A DNA stretch of 64,000 bases from an uncultured Ruminococcus sp. (GCA_945868475.1 CAMBLM010000002.1:1-64000); one strand, 5' to 3'. Counted from the first letter of the stretch, positions 8,486 through 18,082 are shown. A program made the numbers and translations. Notes: generated by a model from the sequence alone, not told the origin.

Positions 8486-10303
8486 TTACTTTATCGAACC
8501 CTGACTAACGCCGATGTATGCGGAGTTTCCGCCGATAGCAGCATTGATCTTTGTCTGATAGTCGGTATCCTTTGGATTATAGAGGATATAAACATCTCTC
8601 AATGTTCCGTCGGTATCCTGAAGTGTGAGCGAGTAAACTGCCTGTGTATCGGAGTTTGTAATGGTCGGTTTCTCGGAGTATGCAACATAGTAGCTGAAAT
8701 ATCCAACGTCCTTGCGTATAACATCATTTCTCTTGATATAATCGCAGCCTGTTACGGGAACTACCATATAATGATTCTCGTTAGTGCCCTTTACCCACTG
8801 GATGACCTTGAAGTTTGCAGGATCAACTGTAGGAAGTGAAGTGTAAACCGTATAGGTAATTGCGCTGACATTTGTGTTCATATCCTTGGTCTTGATGTCG
8901 TTTGCCTTTGTTTCGTCATAACCGAAAGGAACGAGCATATATCTTGCGGAAGTTTCAGCCTTGCCTGTCGATGCATTTGTCTTGGTTATTGTCCAGGAAA
9001 GAACTTCGTCGGAGAATGTCTGTGATGTCGGTCTTTCTGTGTAAACTGTGTAGTAATCATAGATTCCCGAATACTTTGCAAATACCGTGTCAACGAATGC
9101 GCTGTCATAGCCGTAAGGTGCAAGCACATATCTTGCCTGAGTTGTACCGTTGAAAATAACATTCTTAGGTACGACCTGATCGTTTGCGAGCTTCTTCTGA
9201 GGAGTTGTATCGTAAACAAGGTTGTAGCTGTAGGAGTTGAGTGCCTTTGCCGCAACGGAGTTTGCATAAGCAGGATCATATCCGTAAGGAACGAGCATAT
9301 AGTATGTTGTTGTTCCGTTCTGGAAAGCAATGACCGTATCAGTCTGGAGGATCTTTGTTGTCGGCTTTACTGTAAGGAGCTTATAATACTGTGCATCAGC
9401 CGTTACAGTTACGGGGATAGTAACAGCTATCTTGCTGTCAGATGTCGAATAGACCTTAATTGTGCCTGTTTCTGCGCTGTAGCCGTAAACCGTGATAACG
9501 AGAGCCTTTCTCGAAGTATCAGTTGTTGTTCTTATGCCAAATCCGAAAAGGCTTGAAGAAGTAACTTTAAGGCTGGAAAGAACACTCGAGGAAGAAGCAT
9601 AGACCGTGAACGACTGTGAAGCACCCTCGGCAACGCTTACGGCCGAAACACTCGACTGGATATTTCCGCTTACGGTCGTATTGTCATTGCTGCTGTTTTC
9701 GTCATCGATGATATCATCATCATCTTCGCCGATAACATCAACATCGATGTACTTGTAGACCGACTTGGGGTAATTCTTTGCATAAACCTTAACTCTTGCA
9801 GAACCTGAGCCTACAGCCTTGAGTGTAAGGTTGATGTAGTTTCCGCTGAACTTCGCACCCGACCATGACGCCTTTACAACGCTTGAATCGGAAGTGCTTA
9901 CGGAAAGGCTGTGCGTTCCGAGAGCCTTGATGCGTACCTTTGTTGTGTCGCCCGGTTCAAGTTCAACGCTGCTTTGTCCAACAGCTATCTTGCCTGCAAC
10001 AACAGTGACTTTGCATTTAAGTGTAGAGGAATTTACCTTTGCATAAATGTAGGTCGAGCCGACCTTTTTGCCGACTACTTTACCTTTGCTTGAAACTGTG
10101 GCAACGTTCTTGTTGCCCGTTGTCCATGTGACCTTGCTTGTTGTGCCGCTCACGGAAAGAGTTGTCGAATAGCCCTTTGTGAGCGATATCGACGACTTGC
10201 TGAGCTTTACCGAGGCTGCGGACGCAGGAACGACTGCGACCGTAACGATCATCATAAGAGCAAGGAGTGTGCTAAGGAATGATCTAAGAAAGTTTTTACT
10301 CAT
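8486..10303 (-). CDS. Secreted BIG2-domain protein with five YYMLVPYGYD-type repeats
   Basis: 605 residues. The N-terminal signal peptide (FLSTLLALMMIVTVAVVPASAA) is followed by a bacterial Ig-like (BIG2) domain at about residues 32-105 (KLSKSSISLTKGYSTTLSVSG...NVATVSSKGKVVGKKVGSTYIYAKV), a second beta domain to about 195, an acidic linker (GEDDDDIIDDENSS), and a third beta region. From about residue 305 there are five imperfect units of 55-70 residues, each with a line like YYMLVPYGYDPAYANSV or ARYVLAPYGYDSAFVDTV. I do not recognise the repeat. It shares its N-terminal half with the next two genes. Secreted, role unknown; cell-surface or extracellular binding is a guess. Confidence 0.85.
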   Translation of the reverse strand: MSKNFLRSFLSTLLALMMIVTVAVVPASAASVKLSKSSISLTKGYSTTLSVSGTTSKVTWTTGNKNVATVSSKGKVVGKKVGSTYIYAKVNSSTLKCKVTVVAGKIAVGQSSVELEPGDTTKVRIKALGTHSLSVSTSDSSVVKASWSGAKFSGNYINLTLKAVGSGSARVKVYAKNYPKSVYKYIDVDVIGEDDDDIIDDENSSNDNTTVSGNIQSSVSAVSVAEGASQSFTVYASSSSVLSSLKVTSSSLFGFGIRTTTDTSRKALVITVYGYSAETGTIKVYSTSDSKIAVTIPVTVTADAQYYKLLTVKPTTKILQTDTVIAFQNGTTTYYMLVPYGYDPAYANSVAAKALNSYSYNLVYDTTPQKKLANDQVVPKNVIFNGTTQARYVLAPYGYDSAFVDTVFAKYSGIYDYYTVYTERPTSQTFSDEVLSWTITKTNASTGKAETSARYMLVPFGYDETKANDIKTKDMNTNVSAITYTVYTSLPTVDPANFKVIQWVKGTNENHYMVVPVTGCDYIKRNDVIRKDVGYFSYYVAYSEKPTITNSDTQAVYSLTLQDTDGTLRDVYILYNPKDTDYQTKINAAIGGNSAYIGVSQGSIK

Positions 10304-10351
10304 AATCCATACCTCCTGTGTTGTTTTATTGTGGGATCTTACTTTATGTCT

Positions 10352-10380
10352 ATTTTACCATCGGAGATAATAAAAGTCAA
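10352..10380 (-). promoter_or_regulatory. Sigma-A promoter for the 605-aa BIG2 gene
   Basis: TTGACT (10375-10380), 17 nt, TAAAAT (10352-10357) on the minus strand, about 50 nt before the start codon. Confidence 0.83.
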
Positions 10381-10418
10381 TTAAAAAGGAAATACAATAG
10401 AATTACAATACGGTAACA

Positions 10419-11831
10419 TTATTGCGATACTCTTTTCCATGTTGTTATATTGTATTTTTTCGTGTAAGCTCCCCATACTTCATCAATGCGGACTTCGTCA
10501 ACGCTGCTTTCGGTAAGGATATACCTCATTTCCGTTTTGCCTGTATCGCCAATCTCACATTCAAATGCAATAGTCGTATCGCCGTATTTTGCAGCGGCAG
10601 GTATTGTAGCATATACCTCATAATAGTCATAGGATCTGAAATACTGTCCGAATACGGAGTTGGAACAAGCTGAGTCGTAGCCTCCCTCAACAAGAAGGTA
10701 TCTTGTTGCCTTTTCGCCGTTCAGCTTTCCGCTCTTGGAAAGGATAACATCGGTCGCAAGCTCCTTTTCCGGTTTTTTCTCGTAGACTGTCCAGTATTCG
10801 TATTTTTCGGTGAACTGTGCAAGAAGCGATGCTGCGTGAGCCGTGTCGGAATCCTTTGGTTCAAGAACATAATACTTCTTGTTTCCGTTGTCGGCTGAAT
10901 AAATTACGTCCGTTGACGCACGTTTTTTCGGCTCTCTGTTCCATACGACAATGTCATAGGCATTGTTTGTCACCGTTACCGGGATATAAATGTCAACATT
11001 CCTGTCATTCGGGTCGTAGATGCGAAGATTGGCACTGCCCTCGGAATAACCGTTGACAGTTACATCAACAGCACTCTTGTCAGAATTGTATTTTGTATCG
11101 ATATCAAATTTATGCTTTGCGGTCGAAACGATCCTGAGCTTGCTGAGAATGGAGGAATCCGCCTTTACCGTGACCTTGGCGGAAAGATTCTCATTGATCT
11201 CAACGGAATCCGCCGAAACGGTTATTCCCGATGAAGATACCTGCTCCGCAGGCTTTCCTTTTCCTACCTTGACCTCAACATATTTATATATGCTCTTTTC
11301 GTAACCCTTTGCGTATATTTTGATCTTTGCTGTTCCGTCGGCAATGCCCTTGACATTCACCGAAGTGATATTGCCGTTAAAGCTGCCCGAAAGAGCTGCC
11401 TTTGCTACGGATCCGTCCGAGCTTTTTACAATAAGATCATGTATTCCGACAGTCTTTACCGATATCGATCCCGTCTTGCCGACCTCGACCGAAAGCTTGT
11501 TTCCGTTCGTGGAAATGCTGCCTGCCTTTACAGTCACCTTGCATTTGAGAACACTCTTTCCAAATGAAGCGCTTATCGTTGCAGTTCCGATCTTTTTGCC
11601 CGTTACCTTGCCCTTTTTTGAAACTGCTGCGACCGAGGTATTATCGGACGACCATGTTACGGTTTTGTTCGTTCCGTTCACACTGAGGGTCGTGGAATAT
11701 CCTTTTACTATAGTAACAGAGCTTTTATTGAGCGAAGTCTTAGCCGCAGATGACGGTATCACAGCCAGTGAAAGCACCATCAAAAGCGCCATAAACAAAC
11801 TGAAAAACGATCTTGCAAATTTTTTGTTCAT
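10419..11831 (-). CDS. Secreted BIG2-domain protein with three repeats
   Basis: 470 residues, a paralogue of the neighbour at 8486. Signal peptide (SFFSLFMALLMVLSLAVIPSSAA), BIG2 domain at about 30-100 (SLNKSSVTIVKGYSTTLSVNG...SVAAVSKKGKVTGKKIGTATI), second beta domain ending KVGKGKP, a third beta region, and from about residue 295 three copies of the repeat (KKYYVLEPKDSDTAHAAS, ATRYLLVEGGYDSACSNSV, MRYILTESSVDEVRIDEV). It starts with ATG after AGGAGG, 27 nt behind the CAP-domain gene, so the two are probably one transcript. Confidence 0.83.
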   Translation of the reverse strand: MNKKFARSFFSLFMALLMVLSLAVIPSSAAKTSLNKSSVTIVKGYSTTLSVNGTNKTVTWSSDNTSVAAVSKKGKVTGKKIGTATISASFGKSVLKCKVTVKAGSISTNGNKLSVEVGKTGSISVKTVGIHDLIVKSSDGSVAKAALSGSFNGNITSVNVKGIADGTAKIKIYAKGYEKSIYKYVEVKVGKGKPAEQVSSSGITVSADSVEINENLSAKVTVKADSSILSKLRIVSTAKHKFDIDTKYNSDKSAVDVTVNGYSEGSANLRIYDPNDRNVDIYIPVTVTNNAYDIVVWNREPKKRASTDVIYSADNGNKKYYVLEPKDSDTAHAASLLAQFTEKYEYWTVYEKKPEKELATDVILSKSGKLNGEKATRYLLVEGGYDSACSNSVFGQYFRSYDYYEVYATIPAAAKYGDTTIAFECEIGDTGKTEMRYILTESSVDEVRIDEVWGAYTKKYNITTWKRVSQ

Positions 11832-11858
11832 ACAAAGACCTCCTGTCTGTTTAAAAAC

Positions 11859-12872
11859 TTAATCAGAGTATGCGAACATCTGCACCCAGCTATCTCCCGA
11901 TCTTCCAACGCCAAGACGATTATATTTCGTGCTGAGGATATTTGCTTTGTGTCCCGGGGAGTTCATCCAGCCCTCAACAACGTCCTTGGCTGTGCTGAAA
12001 CCTGCCGCGATATTCTCACCCGCTGCGCGATAAGAGTATCCTATATCGTCCATCGCCGTGAAGCATTTTCTTCCGTCGGGGCGTGTGTGGCTGAATGTAT
12101 CCGTGATCTCATTTGCTCTTACAGCGGCAGCCGAACAAAGCGTTTCATCAAGCGCAAGCGGCGAAACTCCTGCCTTTTCACGCTCGATATTGCAGTAGTA
12201 AAGCACCTCTTCGGCAAAGCTCATGCCGTCAGTTGAGCTGTCGCTGTCATCTTTCGATACTTTAGCGGAAGCGACCTCGGCGAATTCATCTTCCTTTACG
12301 CTTTCAACATTTACATTGATGTAAGCATAAACCGATTTAGGATATTTTTTGGAATACACCTTTATTGTGGTTTCACCTGCATAAACGCCTGTTATTTTCA
12401 GCTTTATAATGTCGCCGTCCCATTTTGAACCCTTGAAGCTTACTGTCGCGATGTTTTCGTTCATCGATTCAGCAGCTATCGAGTGTCCGCCGAGTGCTTT
12501 GACCTTTACCTTGACGGTTTCATTCGATTTGACCGAAACATCGGATTTTCCGACCGTGATCTTTCCGTTGATGACCTTGACCTTGCATTTGTAGGTCGAT
12601 TTTCCTACCTTTGCAACTATGTAAGTCGAACCTGTTGCCTTTGCCGTGACCTTGCCCTTGCTTGAAACGGTCGCAATATCATCTGCCATCGATGACCATT
12701 TTACGGTCTTTTTCGTTCCTGTGAGCTTCAATGTCGTCGAAGCACCCGTGATGAGCGTTATCGACTTCTTGTTGAGCTTGACCGAAGCCGCAGCCGACGG
12801 GATAATTACCGCCGAAACAGCGATCATAAGCGCAAGCATGAGCGAACTGAACATTTTGATGAATCTTTTCAT
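11859..12872 (-). CDS. Secreted BIG2 + CAP (SCP/PR-1-like) domain protein
   Basis: The track ORF starts at 13169 but the ATG at 12872 has GGGGG at the right distance and begins a signal peptide (MFSSLMLALMIAVSAVIIPSAAA), giving 337 residues. A BIG2 domain spans about 25-100 and a second beta domain about 100-195. The C-terminal 115 residues are a CAP domain: YYCNIEREKAGVSPLALDETLCSAAAVRANEI, FSHTRPDGRKCFTAM, GENIAAGF and WMNSPGHKANIL. Prokaryotic CAP proteins are secreted; their role is largely unknown. The shared N-terminal module with the two neighbours marks a local gene-duplication family. Confidence 0.88.
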   Translation of the reverse strand: MKRFIKMFSSLMLALMIAVSAVIIPSAAASVKLNKKSITLITGASTTLKLTGTKKTVKWSSMADDIATVSSKGKVTAKATGSTYIVAKVGKSTYKCKVKVINGKITVGKSDVSVKSNETVKVKVKALGGHSIAAESMNENIATVSFKGSKWDGDIIKLKITGVYAGETTIKVYSKKYPKSVYAYINVNVESVKEDEFAEVASAKVSKDDSDSSTDGMSFAEEVLYYCNIEREKAGVSPLALDETLCSAAAVRANEITDTFSHTRPDGRKCFTAMDDIGYSYRAAGENIAAGFSTAKDVVEGWMNSPGHKANILSTKYNRLGVGRSGDSWVQMFAYSD

Positions 12873-12942
12873 TTTTCTGCCCCCAAACATCAAATTTCTG
12901 CCGAGTTTATCGGCGATCAAGTGCTGTTGTTTATTACCGTTT

Positions 12943-12971
12943 ATTATACCATTTGTGAATAATAATGTCAA
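12943..12971 (-). promoter_or_regulatory. Sigma-A promoter for the BIG2-CAP gene
   Basis: TTGACA (12966-12971), 17 nt, TATAAT (12943-12948) on the minus strand; about 70 nt before the start. Confidence 0.88.
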
Positions 12972-13026
12972 GCAGACAAAACAATTTTGCCGCAGAATAG
13001 ATCTGCCGCAAATTTGCTTTTGCGTA

Positions 13027-13055
13027 TTGAAATTTTGCAGAAAATATGATATAAT
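13027..13055 (+). promoter_or_regulatory. Sigma-A promoter for the YitT-family gene
   Basis: TTGAAA (13027-13032), 17 nt, TATAAT (13050-13055), with the ATG 31 nt downstream. It is back to back with the BIG2-CAP promoter. Confidence 0.85.
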
Positions 13056-13086
13056 TATTATAACTTTTTTAATCGGAGGTATCAAT

Positions 13087-13974
13087 ATGCAAAAGCTGCT
13101 GCACGAACTGAAAAAAATCGGCTTAAAAAAATTCCTCGGTCTTACCGCCGCAGGTATCATTAATGCCATCGGAATAACGATGTTCCTTGCCCCTGTGAAC
13201 CTCTACGACAGCGGAATTTCAGGCACATCGATACTGCTTTCGGGCATAACGCCGCTCTCACTCTCGTTTTTCCTTATAATCCTGAATGTTCCGCTTTTCC
13301 TCTACGGCGTGAAAAAACAGGGTATCGCTTTTACCGTGTCAGCAATATACGCTGTTATGATATATTCGCTCTCCGCGTGGCTGATAACAGACGTTCTCCC
13401 GATCGATGTCAGCTTCGTTTCGCCGCTCGCAGGCTCTGACCTGCTCCTCTGCTCGCTTTTCGGCGGACTGATCTCGGGCATCGGCAGCGGACTTGCCATT
13501 CGTTTCGGCGGCGCGATGGACGGCATAGAAATAATGGCTGTCATCTTCGCAAAGCGTATCGGCATCACAGTAGGAACTTTCGTTATGGGATACAACATCA
13601 TTCTTTACATAGTCTGCGGAATAATACTCAAAAGCTGGATACTGCCTCTCTATTCGGTCGTTGCATATACAGCCGCGCTCAAAGCCGTTGACTTCATCGT
13701 CGAGGGTATCGACCGCTCAAAATCCGCTTTCGTCATCACGGATAAAGCCGATGAGGTCAGCAAAGCCCTCTCTGAGGAATTCGGCTGCGGAATAACGCTT
13801 ATCGGTGCGCAGGGCTACTATTCAAAGTCGCCCAAGACCGTGCTTTATATCGTTGTCAACCGCTTCCAGATAACACGAATGAGAACTATCGTCCAGAACT
13901 GCGACCCGACCGCTTATGTCACCATCTCCGAAGTAGCTGACGTCTTCAAATTCAATACCGCAAAACCCGAATAA
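13087..13974 (+). CDS. YitT family membrane protein (DUF161 + DUF2179)
   Basis: The track ORF begins at 12646 but the ATG at 13087, after CGGAGGTATCAAT, is the start: 295 residues. Several membrane helices fill the first 195 residues (GLTAAGIINAIGITMFLAPVNLYDSGISGTSILLSG typical of DUF161). A C-terminal cytosolic DUF2179 domain follows (SAFVITDKADEVSKALSEEFGCGITLIGAQGYYSKSPKTVLYIVVNR). YitT proteins are widespread in Firmicutes and their transport function is unsettled. Monocistronic, with its own promoter and terminator. Confidence 0.92.
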   Translation: MQKLLHELKKIGLKKFLGLTAAGIINAIGITMFLAPVNLYDSGISGTSILLSGITPLSLSFFLIILNVPLFLYGVKKQGIAFTVSAIYAVMIYSLSAWLITDVLPIDVSFVSPLAGSDLLLCSLFGGLISGIGSGLAIRFGGAMDGIEIMAVIFAKRIGITVGTFVMGYNIILYIVCGIILKSWILPLYSVVAYTAALKAVDFIVEGIDRSKSAFVITDKADEVSKALSEEFGCGITLIGAQGYYSKSPKTVLYIVVNRFQITRMRTIVQNCDPTAYVTISEVADVFKFNTAKPE

Positions 13975-13982
13975 ACCGAACA

Positions 13983-14013
13983 CCCCGTGAGAGTTCTTCA
14001 CGGGGATTTTTTT
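13983..14013 (+). terminator. Intrinsic terminator after the YitT gene
   Basis: CCCCGTGA, 7-base loop, TCACGGGG, then A and seven T. Confidence 0.93.
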
Positions 14014-14147
14014 ATACAAACGCAGAAAGCGTGACCGTTTGGCTGATATTATTGAGAAAATATACAAAAAAAGCTTCAATATCTTCAGATATTTGCATTG
14101 TTAACAGAAAAATAATCTATGGTTTATATTACATACTATGTCTTTCA

Positions 14148-14176
14148 TTGACTTTATCGGCAGGATTTGATATAAT
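14148..14176 (+). promoter_or_regulatory. Sigma-A promoter for the GGDEF-EAL gene
   Basis: TTGACT (14148-14153), 17 nt, TATAAT (14171-14176); about 70 nt before the ATG. Confidence 0.85.
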
Positions 14177-14245
14177 TAAATATAGTATATGGTATTTATC
14201 TGTAATAATTAGATCATTTATCCGCAAAGGAGATGAAGCTGAACA

Positions 14246-16177
14246 ATGTTTAACGTTACCGCAGAGTGCATCGCACTTTATGTTTCGCTTATAATCGGAG
14301 TTTCCGTGTTCCTCAGCGTCACAAAATGGGATTATGAAAAAAAGATGTTCGTGACCTGCTCATTCTGCATTGCAGTAAGTTCATTTTTCAACATACTTTC
14401 CGCATTCTTTATCAATAATTACGGAATATTTCCCGTCTGGGCGAACTACATCGCCACAATGCTGTATTTCACATTTCTGTTCTTTACAATGGCAGCGTTT
14501 TTCGCATACTTCGTGTATATCATCGACCGCGAGGATTCCCATTGGAAAAAGCACTTAACAAAAGCTGTCGAGATACCGCTTTATCTGATGCTCGCCGTTA
14601 TCTGCACCACGCCGTTCACAAAGTTTCTTTTCAGCTTTAATGAAAACGGCTATGTCCGCGGCCCTTTGAACAAGCTGACATATATTTTTATGATATATAT
14701 TGCCGTTCTTCTCACGATCGCGGCTTTCCAAAACGGCAAAAAAACGACCTTCCGCGTAAAAATGCTCGTACTGTTCTTCCCTATCCTCTCGGGCATCGTG
14801 ATGTTTGTCCAGTTCCTTGAAAGCAATATCCTGCTCACGGGAACATCGGCGATAGGTCCGCTTATCCTTATGTTTCTCTTCATCAGCTCCGACCTTGTCG
14901 ATATCGACAGCGACACGGGATTTTTCGGCAGCAAAAGCTTCATCGAATCCGCCGAAAAGAGATTCCAGAAAGGCTCAGGATTCTGCTGCATCATCGCAGG
15001 CATTGACAATAAGCAGGAGCTTAAAGACACATTCGGAAGTATGAAGCTCCGCCAGATAATAACCCTCGCAGCCGCAGGCATCGAGAACGTTATCCCGAGG
15101 ATAGAATGCTTCCGCTATTCCGAAACAAAGTTCGCATTCATTATCGATAAGACCGACCCCGAATATATACAAAGCATAGTTGACAAGATCGATGATGCGC
15201 TCTCAAAGGAATATATCTTTAATAAGAACGAAGTCAATTTCAAGACAAGCATCGCCGTTGTGAACTGCCCAGAGCAGGCAAACAACACCGACCGCCTTGT
15301 CGAGCTTCTTGAATACTGCCTGCAAACAGCCAGAACCAAGAAAACCAACATCGTCTTTTGCGATGACGACGCCATCCGCCGTATCGGCAGGAAAAAAGAG
15401 ATCACTGAGATACTCAAGCGCGAACTTAACTCCGATGACAATAACTTTGAGATATTCTATCAGCCTATCTATGCCGTTTCCGAAGGCAAATTCCGCACAG
15501 CCGAAGCACTCGTCCGTCTTAACAAGACCGAGATAGGCCCTATCTACCCCGATGAATTTATCCCTATTGCAGAGGAAATGGGTATGATCGTCCGACTTGG
15601 AGATATCGTACTTGAAAAATCATGCAGGTTCATCGCAGAGCTTATAAACGAAGGGATCGACTTTGACGCTATTTCCGTAAACTTTTCCGTTCACCAGATA
15701 ATGCGCGGTGATATGGTCGAAAAGGTCACGAAAATGGTGAAGAAATACAACATTCCTCCCGAAAAGCTCCGCATTGAAATAACCGAAAGCGTCATCATCG
15801 ACAATTTCCAGTATGTCAAGAAAATGATGGACAAGCTCGGAGATATCGGCATAAAGTTCTATATGGACGACTTCGGAACGGGTTATTCCAACCTTTCAAA
15901 TATGATCGAACTGCCGTTTGAGTACCTCAAGATCGATAAGTCACTCGTACACAGTGCCGAGAAATCGGAAAAGGCTTACTTTATCCTCACATTTATTTCG
16001 CAGGCATTCATCAAGCAGGATATCAAGATCCTCACAGAGGGCGTTGAAACCGAAAATCAGGAACGTATCGTCGATACGATCGGCGCTTCCTATATCCAGG
16101 GCTTCCGCTTTGCCCGTCCTGTCAACGGCGATACCGCAAAGGAATATTTCCTCGGTATCAGAAACGACGCAGTATAA
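14246..16177 (+). CDS. Membrane GGDEF(degenerate)-EAL protein, c-di-GMP phosphodiesterase
   Basis: 643 residues. About the first 215 residues are a multi-helix membrane sensor (around seven hydrophobic segments). About 225-365 is a GGDEF-like domain without the signature: the turn reads RYSETKFAFII, so it should not make c-di-GMP. About 385-635 is an EAL domain with the usual active-site residues: EALVR, SVNFS, EITES, MDDFGTGYSN, LKIDKSLV, LTEGVET and IQGFRFARP. It should hydrolyse c-di-GMP. The ribosome site AAGGAG is about 13 nt from ATG, a little far. A second c-di-GMP enzyme (intact GGDEF) is at 49103. Confidence 0.92.
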   Translation: MFNVTAECIALYVSLIIGVSVFLSVTKWDYEKKMFVTCSFCIAVSSFFNILSAFFINNYGIFPVWANYIATMLYFTFLFFTMAAFFAYFVYIIDREDSHWKKHLTKAVEIPLYLMLAVICTTPFTKFLFSFNENGYVRGPLNKLTYIFMIYIAVLLTIAAFQNGKKTTFRVKMLVLFFPILSGIVMFVQFLESNILLTGTSAIGPLILMFLFISSDLVDIDSDTGFFGSKSFIESAEKRFQKGSGFCCIIAGIDNKQELKDTFGSMKLRQIITLAAAGIENVIPRIECFRYSETKFAFIIDKTDPEYIQSIVDKIDDALSKEYIFNKNEVNFKTSIAVVNCPEQANNTDRLVELLEYCLQTARTKKTNIVFCDDDAIRRIGRKKEITEILKRELNSDDNNFEIFYQPIYAVSEGKFRTAEALVRLNKTEIGPIYPDEFIPIAEEMGMIVRLGDIVLEKSCRFIAELINEGIDFDAISVNFSVHQIMRGDMVEKVTKMVKKYNIPPEKLRIEITESVIIDNFQYVKKMMDKLGDIGIKFYMDDFGTGYSNLSNMIELPFEYLKIDKSLVHSAEKSEKAYFILTFISQAFIKQDIKILTEGVETENQERIVDTIGASYIQGFRFARPVNGDTAKEYFLGIRNDAV

Positions 16178-16183
16178 AAATAC

Positions 16184-16219
16184 AAGCTGTTCTCGGATAT
16201 CCCGAGGGCAGCTTTTCGT
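16184..16219 (+). terminator. Hairpin between the EAL and MATE genes
   Basis: AAGCTG-tt-CTCGG, ATAT loop, CCGAG-gg-CAGCTTTT. The U tract is short, so partial read-through into the MATE gene 17 nt later is likely. Confidence 0.6.
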
Positions 16220-16235
16220 TAAAAGGAACATATAA

Positions 16236-17579
16236 ATGACAAAAGACCTCACTACGGGCAGCGTTACAAAAACGATGCTGCTTTTCGCCTGCCCGATGAT
16301 ACTCGGAAATCTTTTGCAGCAGTGTTATAATATCGCCGACTCGTTAATCGTCGGAAAGTTCTCGGGTTCGGGTGCTCTCGCAGCGGTAGGATCGGCTTAT
16401 TCGCTCATGACGTTTATAACCTCCGTCATAATCGGACTCTGTATGGGCAGCGGCACGGTATTTTCCGTATGCTTCGGCAAGGGCGACAAGGTGAAACTGA
16501 AAAACAGTGTCGCCGCTTCGTTCATTTTCATTGCCGCAGTGACCGTGATAATAAACATTATCATCTTCGCCGCTGTTGATCCGATACTTCATATTCTCAA
16601 CGTCCCGGACGACGTTTATGAAATGATGCGAAGCTATGTCGTCATAGTTTTCGGCGGATTGATATTCGTTTTTCTGTACAATTATTTTGCGTTTCTGCTC
16701 CGCGCGATAGGAAATTCGGCTGTACCGCTGTATTTTCTCGGAGCGGCGGCGGTGATAAATATTGCGCTCGATATCCTGCTCGTTGCGGTATTCGATATGG
16801 GAACGGGCGGTGCTGCAATAGCTACCGTAATTGCTCAGGCAGTTTCGGGAGTGGGACTTGGTGCTTATGTGCTGATAAAAGAACCCGAGCTTCTGCCGAA
16901 AAAAAGCGAACTTCACATCACCTCTGCACTTATGAAAGAAGTCACCCGTCACTCGTTCGCAGCCTGCATACAGCAGTCGGTGATGAACTTCGGGATACTG
17001 ATGATACAAGGTCTTGTCAACAGCTTCGGAACGGCTGTAATGGCTGCGTTTGCGGCGGCAGTGAAGATAGACTCGTTCGCATATATGCCTGCGCAGGAAT
17101 TCGGCAACGCCTTTTCGATCTTCATCTCGCAGAATCACGGCGGCGGAAAGCACGACCGAGTGAAAGAGGGTATGCACCGTGCGGCGGCTGTTTCATCAGC
17201 TTTCTGTATGTTCGTTTCGGCAATGATATTCATGCTTGCAAAATACCTTATGCAGATATTCATTGACCCGTCCGAAGCTGAGATAATCAGCATAGGCATT
17301 GGCTATCTTCGCATTGAGGGCAGCTTTTACATCGGCATAGGTGTGCTTTTCCTGCTTTACGGCTTTTACCGCGGCATCGAAAAGCCCGAGATGTCGCTCA
17401 TACTGACGGTGATCTCACTCGGAACAAGAGTTTTGCTTGCGTATATACTCTCGCCCGTCCCTGCGATAGGCGTTATCGGAATATGGTCGGCGATACCGAT
17501 AGGCTGGTTTCTTGCCGATGCTGTCGGTATACTATATATAAAGGAAGCACTCCAAAGCATACAAAACAAAAACGGCTGA
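16236..17579 (+). CDS. MATE family multidrug/cation antiporter
   Basis: 447 residues with about twelve hydrophobic segments in two halves, as in MATE (NorM/DinF-type) exporters. Typical lines are MILGNLLQQCYNIADSLIVGKFSGSGALAAVGSAYSL near the N-terminus and the matching second-half QSVMNFGILMIQGLVNSFGTAVMAAFAAAVKID. It should export drugs or metabolites in exchange for H+ or Na+; the substrate cannot be told. RBS is AAAAGGAAC. The stop lies inside the downstream bidirectional terminator. Confidence 0.93.
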   Translation: MTKDLTTGSVTKTMLLFACPMILGNLLQQCYNIADSLIVGKFSGSGALAAVGSAYSLMTFITSVIIGLCMGSGTVFSVCFGKGDKVKLKNSVAASFIFIAAVTVIINIIIFAAVDPILHILNVPDDVYEMMRSYVVIVFGGLIFVFLYNYFAFLLRAIGNSAVPLYFLGAAAVINIALDILLVAVFDMGTGGAAIATVIAQAVSGVGLGAYVLIKEPELLPKKSELHITSALMKEVTRHSFAACIQQSVMNFGILMIQGLVNSFGTAVMAAFAAAVKIDSFAYMPAQEFGNAFSIFISQNHGGGKHDRVKEGMHRAAAVSSAFCMFVSAMIFMLAKYLMQIFIDPSEAEIISIGIGYLRIEGSFYIGIGVLFLLYGFYRGIEKPEMSLILTVISLGTRVLLAYILSPVPAIGVIGIWSAIPIGWFLADAVGILYIKEALQSIQNKNG

Positions 17580-17602
17580 ACCACCTCAGCCGTTTCTGTT
17601 TG
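17568..17602. terminator. Bidirectional terminator between MATE and XRE genes
   Basis: ACGGCTGA, six-base loop, TCAGCCGT, with T-rich sequence to the right and A-rich sequence to the left. It serves the convergent genes on each side. Confidence 0.85.
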
Positions 17603-17607
17603 AACTA

Positions 17608-18048
17608 TCATTTCACTTCACCGCTCAGAGCTTTATAGCCATACTCTTCAAACTTTTCATTGATAAAATCAATATTCTTTCGCTTTTTCAGAGCAAAAAT
17701 TATTATCGCATCGTGCTTATCCTTGGCATAAAGAGGACGCATACACGCGATCTTCAGCAGCTTCTGCGTATCGCCGAAATTGAGCTTCATTCCCATAGCT
17801 ATCGCGATGAGCTTATCTCGGCTCGGCTTTTCCCTGCTGCCCTCGAATATCTGGTAAACGTAGCCCTTGTTAAGTCCCGAAGCGGCAACAACATCTGCCA
17901 CGGACATATCTTTCGCTCCAAGAAGCCTGTTAAGATGATCCGAAAGTTTTTCACTCACAAAATTGCCCGAATTATTATTTATATAATCGCTTATATCGGA
18001 TATTTCCGAAAGTTCGTTTTCAAGCTTGTCTGTGCTGACTGCGTTCAT
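17608..18048 (-). CDS. XRE-family HTH regulator next to the Ser/Thr kinase
   Basis: 146 residues. The middle (about 38-95) is an XRE-like helix-turn-helix: LNRLLGAKDMSVADVVAASGLNKGYVYQIFEGSREKPSRDKLIAIAMGM. The C-terminal part (LLKIACMRPLYAKDKHDAIIIFALKKRKNIDFINEKFEEYG) is a helical extension often seen with this HTH type beside short Ser/Thr kinases in Clostridia (from memory). The start ATG follows GGGGGA. It is divergent from the kinase gene and may bind the shared box described at 18149; that is a guess. Confidence 0.85.
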   Translation of the reverse strand: MNAVSTDKLENELSEISDISDYINNNSGNFVSEKLSDHLNRLLGAKDMSVADVVAASGLNKGYVYQIFEGSREKPSRDKLIAIAMGMKLNFGDTQKLLKIACMRPLYAKDKHDAIIIFALKKRKNIDFINEKFEEYGYKALSGEVK

Positions 18049-18082
18049 TTTTTATCCCCCATATTGAATTTTCTGTAAAAAT

